A stretch of DNA of 36,422 nucleotides from an uncultured Bacilli bacterium (GTDB lineage: Bacteria > Bacillota_I > Bacilli_A > RF39 > UBA660). The notes beneath the pieces are model-generated. The model saw only the letters and a program-made list of their open reading frames with translations, ran no database searches and had not been told where the DNA came from. Where the stretch lies: assembly GCA_947624175.1 (NCBI GenBank), contig CANQJD010000008.1:1-36422 (forward strand), given 5' to 3'. The translations under genes were made by a program, and so were the position numbers. Within the stretch, counting starts at the first letter, position 1, and each line of letters opens with the position of its first letter. Of this stretch, positions 8,458 to 16,817 are shown in pieces.

Positions 8458-10836
8458 ATGAAAGAAAAATTAGAAGTAAAAACCAATATTAAAACGGGGT
8501 TAACAAGTGCTGAAGTTGAAGAGAGAATTTCTAAGAACTTACTTAATTTTAATAATCAGCCTGTAACGAAAACAATAAAACAAATAATTAAAGATAATGT
8601 TTTTACCTATTTTAACTTTTTAAATATCTTTTTAGGGGCTGCCATTATGCTAGCTGGGATATTTTCAGGAAGGATTTTCTATTCACTTAAAAATTGTTTA
8701 TTCATGGGTGTAATTTTCTGTAATACGATTATTAGTACGATTCAAGAGATTATTTCTAAAAAAATCATAGATAAATTATCGGTTATTTCAAGTACTAAAG
8801 CAACTGTTTTAAGAGATGCAAAAACTATTAGTATTGAAAATGAGAAAATTGTTTTAGATGATATTGTTTTACTTAAGCATGGTAATCAAGTTGTTGTTGA
8901 TTCGATTATAAGAGAAGGGGAAGTTGAAGTAAATGAGTCCTTTATAACTGGTGAATCTGATACCATTGTTAAAAAGAGTGGAGATATGCTTTTATCAGGA
9001 AGTTTTATTGTTTCAGGTGATTGTACTAGTCAAGTTGTTCATGTTGGAAATGATAATTATATCAATACTATTTCAAGTGAAGCAAAATATATAAAAGAAA
9101 ATAATTCGGTTATTTTAAATTCTTTTGAAAAGATTGTTAAAGTTTTATCAATTGTCATTATTCCATTGGGGGCAGCCTTGTTTTGTAATCAATATTTAGT
9201 TATTAAAGATACGATAAGTGATTCAATTATTAATACGGTTGCCGCTTTAATTGGTATGATACCGGAAGGATTGGTACTTTTAACAAGTTCCGTTATGGCT
9301 GTTAGTATAGCCAGACTTAGTAAATATAAAGTTTTAGTTCAACAATTATATTGTATTGAAACTTTATCACGAGTAAATGTAATTTGTTTGGATAAAACGG
9401 GGACGATTACAACAGGTAATATGAAAGTTTATGATATTATACCAACTTCTAAATATAGTAAAAATGATTTTTCCAAAATTTTAAATAAATTAACCTATAC
9501 TTTATATGATGAAAGTTCAACTTTTAAAGCTTTAAAGGATAAATATCCAGAAGAGGTTAGGGTAGAAGTAACTGATAAAATTGCATTCTCTTCTGAAAGA
9601 AAATTCTCAGCCGTAGAAATTAAAGAAGATGCTTCATATTATATTGGTGCCTATGAATACGTGTATAAGAATGAAAAGAATTTAGATTATTCTTTAATTC
9701 AGGATTATCAAAAAGATTACAGAATTCTAGTTGTTGCTAAAAATAAAGAAAAATTAACTGATTCTCCTAAAAATTTAGAATTAATTGGATTTGTCTTGAT
9801 TGAAGATGAAATAAGAAAAGAGGCTAAAGATACTTTAGAGTTCTTTAAAGATCAAGGAGTTAAGATTAAGTTAATTTCTGGTGATAATCCGGTTACTGTT
9901 TTAAATATTGCTAAGAAGACCGGAATTAAAGATGATTTAAAAGCTATTGATGCCAGTAATATTCCAGATGATGAATTAGAAAAAGCGGTTACTGAAAATG
10001 ATATCTTTGGTCGTGTTACTCCAAGTGGTAAGAAAAAGATCATTTTAACTCTTAAAAAACTTGGTTATATAACAGCCATGACAGGTGATGGAGTAAATGA
10101 TGTATTAGCTTTAAAAGAAGCCGATTGTTCCGTTGCTATGGCTAGTGGAAGTGATGCAGCAAGATCTGTAAGTCAAATTGTTTTACTTGATAATAACTTT
10201 GCTTCGATGCCAGAGATTGTTGCTGAAGGAAGAAGAACCATAAATAATATTGAAAGAAGTTCCTCACTTTTATTAGTTAAAACTATTTATACGATTTTAT
10301 TAATCTTAACTTGTTTATTTACAATGTCAGAATATTTCTTTATTCCAATCCAACTTACTTTAATTACCAGTTGTACAATTGGTATTCCATCATTTATCTT
10401 AGCTTTAGAACCAAATACTAATATAGTATCAGGAAACTTTATTTTAAAAATATTTAAAAATAGTATTCCTGCGGGGGTTACCGTTTTCTTGGATGTTGTA
10501 ATTATCGTTTTATTTAAAAATGCTTTTAATCTAGATCCTGAAATAGTTAATTCAATTGCCGTTTTAATAACTGGTACAACCGGATTCATTCATTTATACC
10601 ATGTATCTAAACCATTTAACTGGTTAAGAGGAACTTTATTTGCTGTCTTGTTAGTAGCATTCTTATATGGTGTCTTCTTCCAGTATTCCTTCTTTGATAT
10701 TCAAGGTATGAACTTAAGAATAGCTTTAATTACCTTCTTACTAATTATTTTCTCATTCTATTCTTATGATGTTATCATGCGATTCTTGAACTTCGTAGCT
10801 CGAAAAATGAATGAACATAAAAAAGTTATAATTTAA
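8458..10836 (+). CDS. Cation-translocating P-type ATPase (Exp7/CtpE-like)
   Basis: DKTGTIT phosphorylation motif, TGES, MTGDGVNDVLALKEAD hinge, multi-TM. Confidence 0.88.
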   Translation: MKEKLEVKTNIKTGLTSAEVEERISKNLLNFNNQPVTKTIKQIIKDNVFTYFNFLNIFLGAAIMLAGIFSGRIFYSLKNCLFMGVIFCNTIISTIQEIISKKIIDKLSVISSTKATVLRDAKTISIENEKIVLDDIVLLKHGNQVVVDSIIREGEVEVNESFITGESDTIVKKSGDMLLSGSFIVSGDCTSQVVHVGNDNYINTISSEAKYIKENNSVILNSFEKIVKVLSIVIIPLGAALFCNQYLVIKDTISDSIINTVAALIGMIPEGLVLLTSSVMAVSIARLSKYKVLVQQLYCIETLSRVNVICLDKTGTITTGNMKVYDIIPTSKYSKNDFSKILNKLTYTLYDESSTFKALKDKYPEEVRVEVTDKIAFSSERKFSAVEIKEDASYYIGAYEYVYKNEKNLDYSLIQDYQKDYRILVVAKNKEKLTDSPKNLELIGFVLIEDEIRKEAKDTLEFFKDQGVKIKLISGDNPVTVLNIAKKTGIKDDLKAIDASNIPDDELEKAVTENDIFGRVTPSGKKKIILTLKKLGYITAMTGDGVNDVLALKEADCSVAMASGSDAARSVSQIVLLDNNFASMPEIVAEGRRTINNIERSSSLLLVKTIYTILLILTCLFTMSEYFFIPIQLTLITSCTIGIPSFILALEPNTNIVSGNFILKIFKNSIPAGVTVFLDVVIIVLFKNAFNLDPEIVNSIAVLITGTTGFIHLYHVSKPFNWLRGTLFAVLLVAFLYGVFFQYSFFDIQGMNLRIALITFLLIIFSFYSYDVIMRFLNFVARKMNEHKKVII

Positions 10837-10837
10837 A

Positions 10838-10863
10838 AAAGATTGTAGAAATGCAATCTTTTA
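10838..10863. terminator. Bidirectional terminator between convergent ATPase gene and rarA
   Basis: AAAAGATTG-tagaaatg-CAATCTTTT. Confidence 0.75.
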
Positions 10864-12078
10864 TTCTTCTTTTAATTTATCTAATTTATCTCTTACTTGT
10901 TTTAACGTTCTTTCATAGTTACTCGTTTCTTTTGGAATATAATACTTTTTATTTTTAATATTATCAGGTAAATATTGTTGTTTTACCCAGGCATTTGGAT
11001 AATCATGAGGGTATTTATAATCTGGGGATGTTGTCTTAATGTGATCTGGCGGATTACCACATCGTCCCGTATCAATATCAGCTAAAACCGCATTTATAGC
11101 TGAAACCCCACTGTTAGATTTGGGAGATAAAGCAAGTTCTATCACAACATCAGATAACGGAATAATAGCTTCTGGTAACCCAACTCTTTCAGCTGCTTCA
11201 ATTGCAGCCATGACTTTTGGACCCATACTAGGATTAGCAAGCCCAATATCTTCATAACAAATAATCGTTAATCTTCTAAAAATACTATCCAAATCTTCAG
11301 CTTTTAGCATTCTTCCTAAATAATGCAAACTTGCATCAACGTCACTTCCGCGAATGGATTTTTGAAAAGCACTTAACACATCATAATAACCATCTTCATT
11401 TTTATCATGAAAGAAATTATGTTTATTATCAATACTCTTTAAAAAATCAAGTGTTATTTTCCCATCACTTGTCGAGTAGTAAGCGAGTTCTAATAAATTA
11501 TAAGCATATCTTAAATCACTTCCTGATACATTGGCTATATAATCAATACTTTTATTATCTATTTTTAAATTTGGTAAAACTTTCTTTTTAACACATAATT
11601 TGATTCCTTCTTTAATATCATCTTCATCGAGTGGCTTTAATTCAAATAAATGACAACGACTTCTAATAGCTGGATTTATACTATGAAAAGGGTTACTAGT
11701 TGTCATACCTATTAAAGTTATTAAACCACTTTCAATTTGAGGAAGTAATAAATCTTGTTTATCTTTATTTAAACGATGAATTTCATCTAAAATTAAAACC
11801 ATCCCATCATAGACTTTAGCTTCTTCAAAGACAACTTGAAAATCATGTTTATCATTAATCGTTGCATTAAGCATTCGGTATCTAATTCCTAAATCATTTA
11901 CGAGACTAATCGCGATACTGGTTTTACCAATACCAGGTTTACCATATAAAATCATTGAAAATATTTTACCATTTTTAACTAAATTCGATAATATCTTATT
12001 TTCTCCTAATAAATGCTTTTGACCCAAACATTCTTTTAAAGTAGTTGGTCGAAGTTTTAATGCAAGTGGTTTATCCAT
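10861..12078 (-). CDS. rarA: Replication-associated recombination protein A (AAA+ ATPase)
   Basis: GKPGIGKTS Walker A, DEIHRLNK Walker B, LRPTTLKECLGQKHLLG, DPSMGPKV-like C-terminal MgsA/WRNIP1 region; ATG at 12078. Confidence 0.93.
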   Translation of the reverse strand: MDKPLALKLRPTTLKECLGQKHLLGENKILSNLVKNGKIFSMILYGKPGIGKTSIAISLVNDLGIRYRMLNATINDKHDFQVVFEEAKVYDGMVLILDEIHRLNKDKQDLLLPQIESGLITLIGMTTSNPFHSINPAIRSRCHLFELKPLDEDDIKEGIKLCVKKKVLPNLKIDNKSIDYIANVSGSDLRYAYNLLELAYYSTSDGKITLDFLKSIDNKHNFFHDKNEDGYYDVLSAFQKSIRGSDVDASLHYLGRMLKAEDLDSIFRRLTIICYEDIGLANPSMGPKVMAAIEAAERVGLPEAIIPLSDVVIELALSPKSNSGVSAINAVLADIDTGRCGNPPDHIKTTSPDYKYPHDYPNAWVKQQYLPDNIKNKKYYIPKETSNYERTLKQVRDKLDKLKEE

Positions 12079-12109
12079 ATGAATCACCTCACATATTTTT
12101 ATTTTATCA

Positions 12110-12946
12110 TTAAAATTTATTCATATCAATATGTCTTGCTTGAAATGATTTTTTAACTCTTTCTAAATCCCTGTATTGTCCTTCCTTTAATTCATGAATA
12201 TAAGAATCTCTTTCAAAAATATATTTTTCCGTTTTAAGTTCTTTTTCTATATTATAAGGCAATTTAACAAATTGATATGAAAAACTTCCAACTTTCTCTT
12301 TTTCTCCATATTCTCCTTCAATAATAACATAATTAGCTCTTGTTGTTTGTCTAACATTAGCATCATACTTTTTATTTCTTATAAAATCAAGAGCATTACC
12401 AACACTTCCAGCATTAATTCTAATCCTATTATATAAATTATCAGAACATTGAATATGAATATGACCATAGATTACAATATCAGCCATTTCTTGTGAGATA
12501 GTATTCTCACTTGGCATGAATAGTTTCCGTTTATTCTCAATCGAATCTAAATCTCCAACAAAGTCATAGATAAGAGTAGGGGAAGCATGAAATAATCGAA
12601 CTAAACTACCACTCATGTAAAATTCATAGCAAAAAGGAAGATTTCTTAAATAAGTTAATTGGTCTTCGTTTAAAAAAGACCGATTCCAATCATGAAGTTC
12701 TTTATAGTATTTTCGTTCATCTGTAAAATTATGTTCATTAGCAATAAACTCGTCATTATTGCCTTTAATAATAACTTCACATTTACTTCTTATAAGTTCT
12801 AAACATTCACTGGAATTAACTCCTTTAGAAACAATATCTCCTAAACAAAATATTCTTTTAATACCACGTTTTTCTATATCATTAAAAACAGCCTTTAAGG
12901 CTTCTAAATTTCCATGTATATCAGATATAATTGCAATTCTATCCAT
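12110..12946 (-). CDS. Metallophosphoesterase
   Basis: ISDIHGNLEAL, CLGDIVSKG, GNND, YGHIHIQ calcineurin-like motifs. Confidence 0.88.
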   Translation of the reverse strand: MDRIAIISDIHGNLEALKAVFNDIEKRGIKRIFCLGDIVSKGVNSSECLELIRSKCEVIIKGNNDEFIANEHNFTDERKYYKELHDWNRSFLNEDQLTYLRNLPFCYEFYMSGSLVRLFHASPTLIYDFVGDLDSIENKRKLFMPSENTISQEMADIVIYGHIHIQCSDNLYNRIRINAGSVGNALDFIRNKKYDANVRQTTRANYVIIEGEYGEKEKVGSFSYQFVKLPYNIEKELKTEKYIFERDSYIHELKEGQYRDLERVKKSFQARHIDMNKF

Positions 12947-13195
12947 TGCATAACCTCCTTCTAACACAATATAGTATCTTATCATAGATTATAGAACTTT
13001 GACAAGGAAAAAAATAATTTTTTATAAGAAATTAAAAATAAAAGAGTAGGTAAGTATTAAAAATGTTAAATATTTATTTGATAATAATAAAGAGGTATAA
13101 TATGAAATTAATTAAATTATTTATAATAAAGAAACTAATGAATATAAAAATTAATATAGTAATTAATATAAATAAAAACAATTCTGACAAATAGA

Positions 13196-13223
13196 ACTTA
13201 ACATAATATATACTATTTAAGAA
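13196..13223 (+). other. Left dif-like Xer attachment site (attL)
   Basis: ACTTAACATAA-TATATA-CTATTTAAGAA; XerC arm and central hexamer identical to right copy, XerD arm degenerate. Confidence 0.7.
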
Positions 13224-13430
13224 TCAGAACTTAACTTTTTATAAATAATTTAATCAAATTGATTTATTTTTTTTATCTCTTTAATTTATGATGTTTAGGG
13301 GTAGTCCTTCGTTTTCGTTAGTACCGGAAAAAATCATGTAAAAAAATAAAAAAAGGTGGAATTGGAATAAAAAGCGTAAGCGTCTTTATGCCGAGAAAAA
13401 CCTTTTTTTAGTTTTTGAAGTGATTATAAT

Positions 13431-13457
13431 GATAGGTACTAAAACGAAGTACCTATC
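13431..13457 (+). other. Perfect hairpin in phage intergenic region (candidate origin/packaging element)
   Basis: GATAGGTACT-aaaacga-AGTACCTATC, 10-bp stem. Confidence 0.7.
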
Positions 13458-13460
13458 TTA

Positions 13461-13477
13461 TAATTATCGTATAATTA
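13461..13477 (+). other. Second perfect hairpin
   Basis: TAATTAT-cgt-ATAATTA. Confidence 0.55.
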
Positions 13478-13527
13478 CCTTTAAGTTTTTTCGTACGGGT
13501 GGGGGTAGCATAGCGGACGGAGTGATA

Positions 13528-13545
13528 CCTTTTTTACAAAAAAGG
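13528..13545 (+). other. Third hairpin in the phage intergenic region
   Basis: CCTTTTTT-ac-AAAAAAGG, flanked by GACGGA...TCCGTC. Confidence 0.6.
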
Positions 13546-13571
13546 CTCAGGCTGGACTTCCGTCTATTTTT

Positions 13572-13766
13572 CTATTTATTTTTTAAGATATATTCTTTTA
13601 TATATTTTTTTATATATAGTGTATTTTTAGATATCTCACATATCTTAAAAGTTATTAATAGTAGTAATAAAATTACTATAAATGGAAATATAAAATATAT
13701 TTTATATAATATTTCTATTTTACCTTCAAATTCGTTTATAAGATTATTAATTTCATATATATTCAT
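13572..13766 (-). CDS. Small single-TM protein, co-oriented with phage repressor
   Basis: AGAGGT SD; hydrophobic helix FIFPFIVILLLLLITF; directly follows the repressor on the - strand. Confidence 0.65.
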   Translation of the reverse strand: MNIYEINNLINEFEGKIEILYKIYFIFPFIVILLLLLITFKICEISKNTLYIKKYIKEYILKNK

Positions 13767-13768
13767 TT

Positions 13769-13984
13769 TTACCTCTTTTCTTCTATAGTTATTTTTAAAT
13801 TAAATATTTTTGTTACATCAATAAATGTATTAAATGACATTTTAGTTCTTCCTAGTTCATAACTTTGTATACTATCTTTACTTTTTCCTATTTTTTTTCC
13901 AAATTCTTCTTGGGTTAATCCTGTATTTTGTCTTATAAATTTTATTATATCTTTAGGTTGATATTCTTCTATAATTAATCTCAT
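13769..13984 (-). CDS. XRE-family HTH repressor (phage regulator)
   Basis: FIRQNTGLTQEEFGKKIGKSKDSIQSYELGRTKMS; divergent from phage structural genes. Confidence 0.88.
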   Translation of the reverse strand: MRLIIEEYQPKDIIKFIRQNTGLTQEEFGKKIGKSKDSIQSYELGRTKMSFNTFIDVTKIFNLKITIEEKR

Positions 13985-14037
13985 ATTTTCCCTCCTGATA
14001 ATATTGTATTATTAATACGTCTATTTTTTTCAAAAAA

Positions 14038-14070
14038 CGTATTGACAATACGTCGCTTTTTTGCTATTCT
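14038..14070 (+). promoter_or_regulatory. Phage rightward promoter with overlapping operator palindrome
   Basis: TTGACA (14042-14047), 17-bp spacer, TATTCT (14065-14070); CGTATTGACAATACG palindrome (14038-14052) contains the -35. Confidence 0.75.
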
Positions 14071-14108
14071 TTAGATGTAGCCACAATACGGCTTATAGGA
14101 GGTAAAAT

Positions 14109-14324
14109 ATGAATACAAGTAATGGTAAATTAAGTTTAACTTACATTGACGATAAGCTTTGTGAATTAGAAAAATTATTAATTAAAGATTTAGGCTATTA
14201 TGAATTACATGATAGATATTTAGATTTATACCAAAAGTATATTCGTCTTTGTTCTACTTTAGAGAATGAAACTTACTGTGATTATGAAGAAGACGAATAT
14301 AACGAAGAAGAAGACGAAGATTAA
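14109..14324 (+). CDS. Small acidic phage protein, unknown function
   Basis: 71 aa, AGGAGG SD, Glu/Asp-rich C-terminus. Confidence 0.65.
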   Translation: MNTSNGKLSLTYIDDKLCELEKLLIKDLGYYELHDRYLDLYQKYIRLCSTLENETYCDYEEDEYNEEEDED

Positions 14325-14339
14325 TAGTAATATTATATA

Positions 14340-14476
14340 TACTCCAACAACTAAAACTGTGTGGTAAGAGGTTAAAGATTTCCCTTAATAAGTCGAGTTC
14401 CACACGAGCGGTCTATATATTACCGACCCCCTATTCGTTAAGTACTTTGGTGTATGATACGAAAAATCCTCAATTA
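14340..14476 (+). ncRNA. Structured non-coding region upstream of the tRNA-like gene
   Basis: No ORF; nested pairings GTGTGG/CCACAC, GGTC/GACC and TTCGT/ACGAA; less AT-rich than surroundings. Confidence 0.4.
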
Positions 14477-14477
14477 T

Positions 14478-14550
14478 GCCTGATTAGTTTAAAGGTAAAA
14501 CTTTGGCCTAGTATAGCCAAAACATACAAGTTCAAGTCTTGTATCAGGCA
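14478..14550 (+). tRNA. tRNA-like gene with 8-nt anticodon loop, identity unresolved
   Basis: GCCTGAT/ATCAGGC acceptor (7 bp) + A73; T8 A9; GTTT/AAAC D stem with AAAGGTA loop; TTGGC/GCCAA anticodon stem with loop CTAGTATA; 5-nt variable loop; ACAAG-TTCAAGT-CTTGT T arm. Confidence 0.8.
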
Positions 14551-14583
14551 CTAATTATTAAGGAAGGAGGAGCTTTCAAGAAA

Positions 14584-14892
14584 ATGAAAGAGAAAATTAT
14601 TATTAGAAGTGTTTTAAGAAGTCAAAATCCTAAAAATGCTTTTCAAGGAATTCGTATTGCTTTTGACTTTACTGGTGAGAAGGCTATTTCTAACAATGCT
14701 AATTTTAAAGGAACTGCCGAAAACTCTTGTTGGTATACCGATTTAAAATTATTCGATAAAATTCCTATTGAATTAATCGGAAAGCCTGTTGATGCTACTT
14801 TTAAGGCTATTACTAATTCAAGAAACCCTATGAAGTCAATTTCAACTATTGAAACTATCTATTATAATGGAAGTAGTATATCTTTATTATAA
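14584..14892 (+). CDS. Phage protein, positional candidate for ssDNA-binding protein (pV analogue)
   Basis: AAGGAGG SD, ATG at 14584; about 102 aa; assignment based on position and size only. Confidence 0.4.
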   Translation: MKEKIIIRSVLRSQNPKNAFQGIRIAFDFTGEKAISNNANFKGTAENSCWYTDLKLFDKIPIELIGKPVDATFKAITNSRNPMKSISTIETIYYNGSSISLL

Positions 14893-15187
14893 TCGTCAAA
14901 ATGATACCTTTTATTATATGGTATGTTCCAAAAATGTTATTTTTCCTGATGTTGATTTAATTGGGGAAACTTGGAGATTTAATTCCGTTCTTATTCAAAA
15001 ATTAGTTTATAGAGATAATAACCTTTATGATTTAGATTATTATAATTATCTTTTAGATTTAGAAAAAACTAAAAAAGAATTGAAACTAAAAAAAGAAAGA
15101 GAACGAAGAATTAATCGTCATAAACAAATTAAAAAGTTAATAAATCATTTAATTGATTTATTATATAAGTTAAAATCTAAATTTTAG
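14867..15187 (+). CDS. Hypothetical phage protein with basic C-terminus
   Basis: ORF overlapping preceding gene; KKERERRINRHKQIKK tail. Confidence 0.5.
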   Translation: MEVVYLYYNRQNDTFYYMVCSKNVIFPDVDLIGETWRFNSVLIQKLVYRDNNLYDLDYYNYLLDLEKTKKELKLKKERERRINRHKQIKKLINHLIDLLYKLKSKF

Positions 15188-15239
15188 TTCTATGACTATA
15201 GATATGGATTTTATCGGGGTAGGGAAAGGAAGTTTTTAT

Positions 15240-15431
15240 ATGGAAGCAAGTACCATTGATTTTAGTGCTTTTATTACGGCTTTAACTAAAGCTATCACTG
15301 CTGAACAAGTTCTTGGTGTATTAGCTAGTGTTATCGGTGTAGGTATGGTTTTCTTCTTAATGTGGCTAGGTGTAAGACGTGCTGTTCGTTCTTTCACTAC
15401 TGCCGTTTCTACCGGAAGAATTCGTATCTAG
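15240..15431 (+). CDS. Inovirus-type major coat protein
   Basis: 63 aa: short N-terminus, one TM (VLGVLASVIGVGMVFFLMWLGV), basic C-terminus (RRAVRSFTTAVSTGRIRI); GGAAAGGAAG SD; followed by terminator. Confidence 0.85.
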   Translation: MEASTIDFSAFITALTKAITAEQVLGVLASVIGVGMVFFLMWLGVRRAVRSFTTAVSTGRIRI

Positions 15432-15436
15432 CAATT

Positions 15437-15469
15437 AAGGAGGAGGTTGGAAAACTTCTTCCTTTTTGC
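15437..15469 (+). terminator. Strong hairpin terminator right after the coat gene
   Basis: AAGGAGGAGGTT-GGAA-AACTTCTTCCTT (12 bp with two G.U) followed by TTT. Confidence 0.8.
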
Positions 15470-15489
15470 TTTTTATTGGGAGGTTAATT

Positions 15490-15744
15490 ATGTATCAAAG
15501 AGATATATTTGGTAATTATATATCAGTTGAAAAAATATTTAAGAATAAAAAGGAAATAAGTTTAAGAAGTCCTGAACAAAATAGTTCTATTACTCAATTA
15601 GAACTTGCCTTATATTGTTATAAAAATTGGAAAATAGGTACTTCTTATTCTATAACTTATGAAGATTTAGAATTAGTTCTTGGTTATATTTATTATTTAG
15701 AAAGTAAATTGGGGGTAACTAATGGCTATACAAGAGAATTCTAA
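15490..15744 (+). CDS. Hypothetical phage protein
   Basis: GGGAGG SD, ATG at 15490. Confidence 0.55.
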   Translation: MYQRDIFGNYISVEKIFKNKKEISLRSPEQNSSITQLELALYCYKNWKIGTSYSITYEDLELVLGYIYYLESKLGVTNGYTREF

Positions 15745-15907
15745 ATTTACCTTATATATTTTAACTAATAATTTTTGTTATTATCAATATTCGTTTACTT
15801 CTTTACGTGGTGCTTTAGGTTTTCTATATACTAATTTTGATAGTTTGATATGTCTAGCAAAAATGTATAAAAGTTTTAATATTTATATTGAAAGGGAGGA
15901 AAAATGA
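15722..15907 (+). CDS. Hypothetical phage protein
   Basis: 61-aa ORF overlapping its neighbours in a compact operon. Confidence 0.5.
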   Translation: MAIQENSKFTLYILTNNFCYYQYSFTSLRGALGFLYTNFDSLICLAKMYKSFNIYIEREEK

Positions 15908-15978
15908 GAAATATATTATTAATTTTAATTGCTTTAATTGTTTTTATTTTAATTAAGAAAAAGAGGGGTAATTCATGA
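15904..15978 (+). CDS. 24-aa single-TM phage microprotein, not in ORF track
   Basis: MRNILLILIALIVFILIKKKRGNS; GGGAGG SD; ATGA overlaps with both upstream and downstream genes. Confidence 0.65.
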   Translation: MRNILLILIALIVFILIKKKRGNS

Positions 15979-16817
15979 TAAGTGATTTTGCTATGAAGGG
16001 TAAAAAGAATATTTTTTACCTTTTTAAAAAAATAAAATATGATTTTAATTTTTTTAAGGAAAATCCCGGTTATTTTAGTCCTGACGGTTTAGTTGTTTTT
16101 TGCGGTGCTCAGGGCTCTGGAAAAACTCTTTCAGCCGTTAATTATGTTTATAATCTTATGACTATGTACCCAAAGTGTAAATTGGTTACTAACGTTGATT
16201 TAAAGCACTTTCCTGTAGTTGATTTTAATAATTATAAACTTAATTATTTTGATTATGAAAAATACGGAACTAATTTAACTGATAAAGAAATATATGAGAT
16301 TTATCTTAAAGAGAATAGAGTATTTAGGTTTACTAATGCTTTAGATTTTGAAAAATATAACAATGATAAATATGGGGTTATTTTTCTTGTTGACGAAATA
16401 CATCTATATCTTAATTCTTTAAAATCAAGAAATATTAATCTTGATGTAATTACACAAATATCACAACAAAGAAAACAACGAAAGCATATTGTAGCTACTT
16501 GTCAGGTCTTTGGTCGTATGGCCAAGCCTTTAAGGGAACAATTTAGCAATGTTGTTCTTTGTAAATCTTATTTTAATTTTGTTCAAAAAAATATGTTGAT
16601 TGATAGAGATAGTATCGATAGTGAAGAAAGTACTGGTACTAATATTTCAGGTAAAGTAAAAAGAAACTATATTTATTTTCGTCATCCAAAAATGTTTGAA
16701 CGATATGATACTTATGCTATAATCGAGAATTCTGATTTAGCTTATACTCGAGAAAATCAAGATATTTATGATATAGGAGGTGTTAAAAATGGAAATAAAT
16801 TATCAAATAATAGTTGA
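15975..16817 (+). CDS. Zot-like (pI) phage assembly ATPase
   Basis: VVFCGAQGSGKTLSAV Walker A, VIFLVDEIHLYL Walker B, QISQQRKQRKHIVATCQVFGRMAKPLREQ. Confidence 0.92.
   Translation: MISDFAMKGKKNIFYLFKKIKYDFNFFKENPGYFSPDGLVVFCGAQGSGKTLSAVNYVYNLMTMYPKCKLVTNVDLKHFPVVDFNNYKLNYFDYEKYGTNLTDKEIYEIYLKENRVFRFTNALDFEKYNNDKYGVIFLVDEIHLYLNSLKSRNINLDVITQISQQRKQRKHIVATCQVFGRMAKPLREQFSNVVLCKSYFNFVQKNMLIDRDSIDSEESTGTNISGKVKRNYIYFRHPKMFERYDTYAIIENSDLAYTRENQDIYDIGGVKNGNKLSNNS

Noticed and set aside
9852-10589. - strand ORFs inside the P-type ATPase
   Set aside because: Antisense shadows of a conserved ATPase.
11331-11591. + strand ORF inside rarA
   Set aside because: Antisense to conserved gene; His-rich noise.
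12759-12953. + strand ORF inside the metallophosphoesterase gene
   Set aside because: Antisense shadow.
13102-13194. 30-aa ORF (MKLIKLFIIKKLMNIKINIVININKNNSDK) ending at the left dif-like site
   Set aside because: SD-like AGAGG is present, but composition is pure AT-rich Ile/Lys/Asn and no independent support exists.
13420-13788. 122-aa + strand ORF in the phage intergenic region
   Set aside because: Overlaps hairpins and a better - strand ORF with SD; the translation is low-complexity Phe/Ile/Tyr typical of AT-rich noise.
14539-14583. N-terminal extension of the 117-aa ORF (TTG start within the tRNA)
   Set aside because: Would begin inside the tRNA T arm; the ATG at 14584 with AAGGAGG SD is a better start.
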